Below are positions 6,082 through 7,308 of a stretch of 7,308 nt of DNA, piece by piece. The translations under genes were made by a program, and so were the position numbers. Position 1 is the stretch's first letter. Each line of letters starts with the position of its first letter. The notes beneath the pieces were generated by a model that made no database searches, had not been told where the DNA came from, and saw only the letters and a program-made list of their open reading frames with translations. Origin of the DNA: Deltaproteobacteria bacterium (lineage in GTDB: Bacteria; Myxococcota_A; UBA796; GCA-2862545); NCBI GenBank assembly GCA_019307545.1, contig JAFDJI010000166.1, forward strand, positions 1 through 7,308. Reading direction: 5' to 3'.

Positions 6082-6945
6082 ATGAAGCTGCTCGCCATCA
6101 GCGACCTGCACGTGGACTACGGCTCGAACCGGGACGCCGTCGAGGCGCTCTCCCCCCACCCCGACGATTGGTTGATCATCGCCGGCGACGTCACCGAGTC
6201 CGAGGATCTACTCGCCCGCACCCTGCAAATGCTCGGACCCCGGTTCTCGAAGCTGCTGTGGGTGCCCGGCAACCACGAGTTGTGGACCGTGCCCGGGCGC
6301 ACCAGTCCCCTGCGGGGGACGGCCCTCTATGAGCTCCTGGTCTCGATCTGCCGCGACCACGGTGTCCTCACCCCCGAGGACCCCTACCCGGTGTGGCCTG
6401 GAGACGGCCCTCCCACCATCATCGCGCCTGCGTTCGTCGGCTACGACTACTCCTTCGCCCCCAACGGCCTCACCCCCGCCGAGGCGGTGGCCTGGGCACG
6501 GGTGGAGCACATCATCGCGATGGACGAGCGGCTGCTGCATCCGGACCCCTACCCCTCACGCGAGGACTGGTGTCACGCCCGGTGCGCGCACACCGAGGAG
6601 CGCCTCGCCGCGGTTCCCGAGGGCCACCGCATCGTGCTGATCAACCACTGGCCGCTGCGCCGGGACCTGGTCCGGCTCTTCCGCATCCCGCGCTACGTCC
6701 CCTGGTGCGGAACCCGGCGCACCGAGGACTGGCACCTGCGGTTCCCGCTCCACGTGGTGGTGAGCGGCCACCTGCACATGCGTGCCACCGACTGGCGAGA
6801 CCACGTCCGCTTCGAGGAGGTCGCCCTCGGCTACCCCCGTCACTGGCACAGAAAGAAGGGCGTGGACGGCTACCTCCGCGAGATCCTCCCCGGCCCCGAA
6901 CACACCCCTCCGAGTGGCTGGGGGGGTCCGGTGTGGCACCGCTGA
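6082..6945 (+). CDS. Calcineurin-like metallophosphoesterase
   Basis: This 287-residue cytoplasmic enzyme of the dinuclear metallophosphoesterase superfamily carries all the core motifs in order: SDLHVDYG (Asp8, His10), IIAGDV (Asp36), VPGNHELW (Asn64, His65), LINHWP (His189) and SGHLHMR (His230, His232). No signal peptide is present. Between the motifs lie conserved-looking segments: GVLTPEDPYPVW (94-105), YDYSFAPNG (121-129), LLHPDPYPSREDWCHAR (151-167) and FEEVALGYPRHW (244-255). From memory, these match an actinobacterial phosphoesterase group often found beside Sfp-type phosphopantetheinyl transferase genes, which would include PptH of Mycobacterium. That link was not checked, so the substrate stays open. 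The gene begins 7 nt after the M64 stop and has no strong ribosome-binding site of its own at usual spacing (GGAGG is 16 nt away), so it is probably co-transcribed and perhaps translationally coupled with M64. The two functions have no evident connection. Confidence 0.93.
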   Translation: MKLLAISDLHVDYGSNRDAVEALSPHPDDWLIIAGDVTESEDLLARTLQMLGPRFSKLLWVPGNHELWTVPGRTSPLRGTALYELLVSICRDHGVLTPEDPYPVWPGDGPPTIIAPAFVGYDYSFAPNGLTPAEAVAWARVEHIIAMDERLLHPDPYPSREDWCHARCAHTEERLAAVPEGHRIVLINHWPLRRDLVRLFRIPRYVPWCGTRRTEDWHLRFPLHVVVSGHLHMRATDWRDHVRFEEVALGYPRHWHRKKGVDGYLREILPGPEHTPPSGWGGPVWHR

Positions 6946-7033
6946 TCTCTCGGTGACACGCGGAACCGCAACCCGGGCTCTCGCACCGGATTGTGGGGCT
7001 CCGTGGTGGCAAAGCGAGACAACTTGAAACGAC

Positions 7034-7052
7034 TCCCCGGAGCCTGCGGGGA
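7034..7052 (+). terminator. Weak hairpin, possible terminator after the M64/phosphoesterase unit
   Basis: TCCCCG and CGGGGA form a perfect 6-bp stem around a 7-nt loop. It lies 89 nt after the phosphoesterase stop and before the AT-rich leader, where a terminator would be expected. No T-run follows, so it is not a classical intrinsic terminator. Confidence 0.3.
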
Positions 7053-7111
7053 CTCAATGTAGACAGGAGCCCAATCCGAGAAAAGCCCAAATCGGGAGGG
7101 AGCGGACCGCC

Positions 7112-7136
7112 TCCAATAAGATTATAAATCCAATAA
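7112..7136 (+). repeat. Direct repeat of TCCAATAA spaced by 17 bp around a TATAAA box
   Basis: TCCAATAA occurs at 7112-7119 and again at 7129-7136, flanking GATTATAAA. The 17-bp offset is about one and a half helix turns. Related CCCAATCC and CCCAAATC sit upstream at 7070-7077 and 7086-7093. The group could be a regulator site or part of the promoter of the last gene; neither is proven. Confidence 0.4.
7122..7128 (+). promoter_or_regulatory. Candidate -10 element (TATAAA) of the last gene
   Basis: TTATAAA lies 39 nt before the ATG at 7168, in the only strongly A/T-rich stretch of the window. This position suits a -10 box with a leader of about 30 nt. No good -35 hexamer is found 16-18 nt upstream, so if real the promoter probably depends on an activator or an alternative sigma factor. 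Confidence 0.3.
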
Positions 7137-7167
7137 TAGTTCAAAAAAGCCAACCTGGGAGACGAGC

Positions 7168-7308
7168 ATGATCACCAAGAACACCGCGTTCGAGAGCATC
7201 CGGCTCGGGCTCTTTCCCAAGTTGATGAAGCCCGACGGGACTCCAGGGTTGGAGATCGTCCCCGGCGAGCTGCAGATCGGCCTCGTCCTGGTCACGATCG
7301 AAGAGGAG
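7168..7308 (+). CDS. N-terminal fragment of an unrecognised protein (runs off the window)
   Basis: Forty-seven codons are open from the ATG at 7168 to the window edge, and the ribosome-binding site GGGAGA lies 5 nt before the ATG. The fragment reads MITKNTAFESIRLG, then LFPKLMKPDGTPGLEIVPG, then ELQIGLVLVTIEEE. It has no signal peptide or membrane segment and seems to be a soluble domain of short strands, with Pro-Asp-Gly and Pro-Gly turns. I cannot assign a family from this much sequence. Its codons show the same G/C third-position preference as the neighbours, so the gene itself does not look foreign even though its leader is AT-rich. The distinct leader suggests it begins its own transcription unit rather than continuing the M64/phosphoesterase one. 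Confidence 0.75.
   Translation, partial: MITKNTAFESIRLGLFPKLMKPDGTPGLEIVPGELQIGLVLVTIEEE

Larger units (their letters stand above)
6946..7167. other. Non-coding leader region turning AT-rich before the last gene
   Basis: These 222 bases between the phosphoesterase and the last gene hold no credible coding frame. The first half is GC-rich like the rest of the window. From about 7060 it shifts, and 7111-7148 is mostly A/T, which is exceptional here. It contains a weak hairpin (7034-7052), a TTATAA/TATAAA box (7122-7128), a pair of direct repeats (7112-7119 and 7129-7136) and the ribosome-binding site GGGAGA (7157-7162). I tested it by eye for a tRNA and found no T-loop or cloverleaf. Confidence 0.6.

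Noticed and set aside
4344..6098. A 584-codon minus-strand frame opposite the M64 protease
   Set aside because: It is antisense to a protein with a complete catalytic motif and sorting signal; its composition (Gly, Arg, Val, His) is typical of a shadow frame.
6946..7060. Possible tRNA or small RNA gene after the phosphoesterase
   Set aside because: No T-loop, anticodon arm or acceptor pairing was found on either strand; only one weak 6-bp hairpin is present.
1..7308. Defence system, toxin-antitoxin pair, prophage, transposon or CRISPR array
   Set aside because: No nuclease/helicase combinations, short toxin-antitoxin gene pairs, integrase or transposase motifs, terminal inverted repeats or spaced repeat arrays were seen; all complete genes are assignable to ordinary enzyme families or exported proteins.

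Overview
The window is very GC-rich (about 70% by eye), with strong G/C bias at third codon positions and tightly packed genes on both strands. The best taxonomic clue is the C-terminus of the secreted metalloprotease ending at 6074. It has a Gly-Cys-Ser motif, a short hydrophobic helix and a terminal Arg cluster, which is the MYXO-CTERM sorting signal. This points to Myxococcota or a close deltaproteobacterial relative. No phage, IS element, CRISPR array, rRNA or tRNA was seen, and the region reads as chromosomal housekeeping and envelope genes.

Layout. (1) Positions 1-1580, minus strand: a pair of exported M16 zinc-peptidase genes joined by an ATGA overlap. The catalytic subunit (213-1580) is complete and its partner runs off the left edge. 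(2) Positions 1654-3319, plus strand, divergent from the M16 pair by 73 bp: endonuclease III (nth), which apparently starts at CTG; a small exported protein made of two copies of an unrecognised four-cysteine domain; and a single-domain cupin. (3) Positions 3340-4488, minus strand, convergent with the cupin: an exported protein with a Cys-containing N-terminal domain, a long acidic linker and a helical C-terminal domain. (4) Positions 4629-6945, plus strand: an M64-family metalloprotease with a MYXO-CTERM tail, then a calcineurin-like metallophosphoesterase 7 nt downstream. (5) Positions 6946-7167: a non-coding stretch that turns unusually AT-rich. It precedes the first 47 codons of an unrecognised gene running off the right edge.

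Five of the eight genes encode proteins with an apparent signal peptide (two M16 proteins, the duplicated-domain protein, the acidic-linker protein and M64), so the neighbourhood leans towards the envelope and secretion. I see no convincing multi-gene pathway. The only clearly functional unit is the M16 pair, and M64 with the phosphoesterase are probably just co-transcribed. The points most worth following are the CTG start and altered iron-sulfur loop of nth, the duplicated four-cysteine domain, the resemblance of the phosphoesterase to an actinobacterial family next to phosphopantetheinyl transferase genes, and the AT-rich leader with a 17-bp-spaced repeat before the last gene.
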